Below are positions 6,018 to 6,137 of a stretch of DNA of 6,137 nucleotides, one piece after another; position 1 is the stretch's first letter, and every line of letters begins with the position of its first letter. The DNA is from Alphaproteobacteria bacterium UBA5343. GTDB lineage: Bacteria; Pseudomonadota; Alphaproteobacteria; RF32; UBA5343. The position numbers were made by a program, and so were the translations under genes. Below the pieces are notes generated by a model. The model was not told the DNA's origin and did no database searches. It was given only the letters and a program-made list of their open reading frames with translations. The stretch is taken from the NCBI GenBank assembly GCA_002410125.1, contig DHQH01000017.1, forward strand, positions 1-6,137, written 5' to 3'.

Positions 6018-6050
6018 AAAAAAGCCCTAAGGATTAACCTAGGGCTTTTT
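6018..6050. terminator. Terminator downstream of the initiator tRNA
   Basis: AAAAAGCCCTA pairs with TAGGGCTTTTT around a 10-base loop. On the minus strand it ends in a T-rich run and lies 8 bases beyond the tRNA 3' end, so it is the terminator for that gene. It is symmetrical enough to act in both directions. Confidence 0.85.
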
Positions 6051-6057
6051 GATATTT

Positions 6058-6134
<77 letters not shown>

Positions 6135-6137
6135 TCA

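Overview
The window is a strongly AT-rich stretch of bacterial chromosome. Two things point to a Gammaproteobacterium such as Francisella or a relative: the codon use, and an initiator tRNA at the right edge that is nearly identical to the enterobacterial one and encodes its own CCA. This assignment is inference; no rRNA or ribosomal protein gene is present to fix it.

Left half (1-3041), genes of conserved families. A T4 endonuclease V-type pyrimidine-dimer DNA glycosylase (63-452) has a complete catalytic N-terminus but lacks the usual aromatic C-terminal tail. Next is an MscS-family mechanosensitive channel (596-1678). A bidirectional terminator (1698-1725) separates it from two minus-strand genes: a MazG-like nucleotide pyrophosphohydrolase (2636-2971), with a good sigma70 promoter and ribosome site, and behind it a DUF1796 papain-like cysteine peptidase family protein (1738-2583).

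Middle (3042-3648), degraded or rearranged DNA. A small P-loop kinase gene keeps its Walker A motif but is cut at about 70 family-like residues. It runs out of frame into the back half of a small membrane-segment protein with a basic tail (3298-3540), which ends in its own terminator.

Right half (3649-6137), accessory in character. One large gene (3649-5820) encodes a HerA/DUF87 AAA+-type ATPase with an N-terminal multi-helix membrane domain; no nuclease, methylase or SIR2 partner lies beside it. It ends in a terminator 6 bases before a 19-bp exact copy of the 3' end of the initiator tRNA gene (6058-6134, minus). The 145 bp from 5846 to 5990 has both acceptor halves of tRNA-fMet in the correct order, a T-arm remnant, and a foreign structured middle. 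It could be a decayed second tRNA-fMet, an integration scar at this tRNA, or a tRNA-ended structured RNA.

The genes do not form one pathway. The strongest candidates for something undescribed are the orphan membrane-anchored HerA ATPase at the tRNA boundary and the tRNA-like element next to it.
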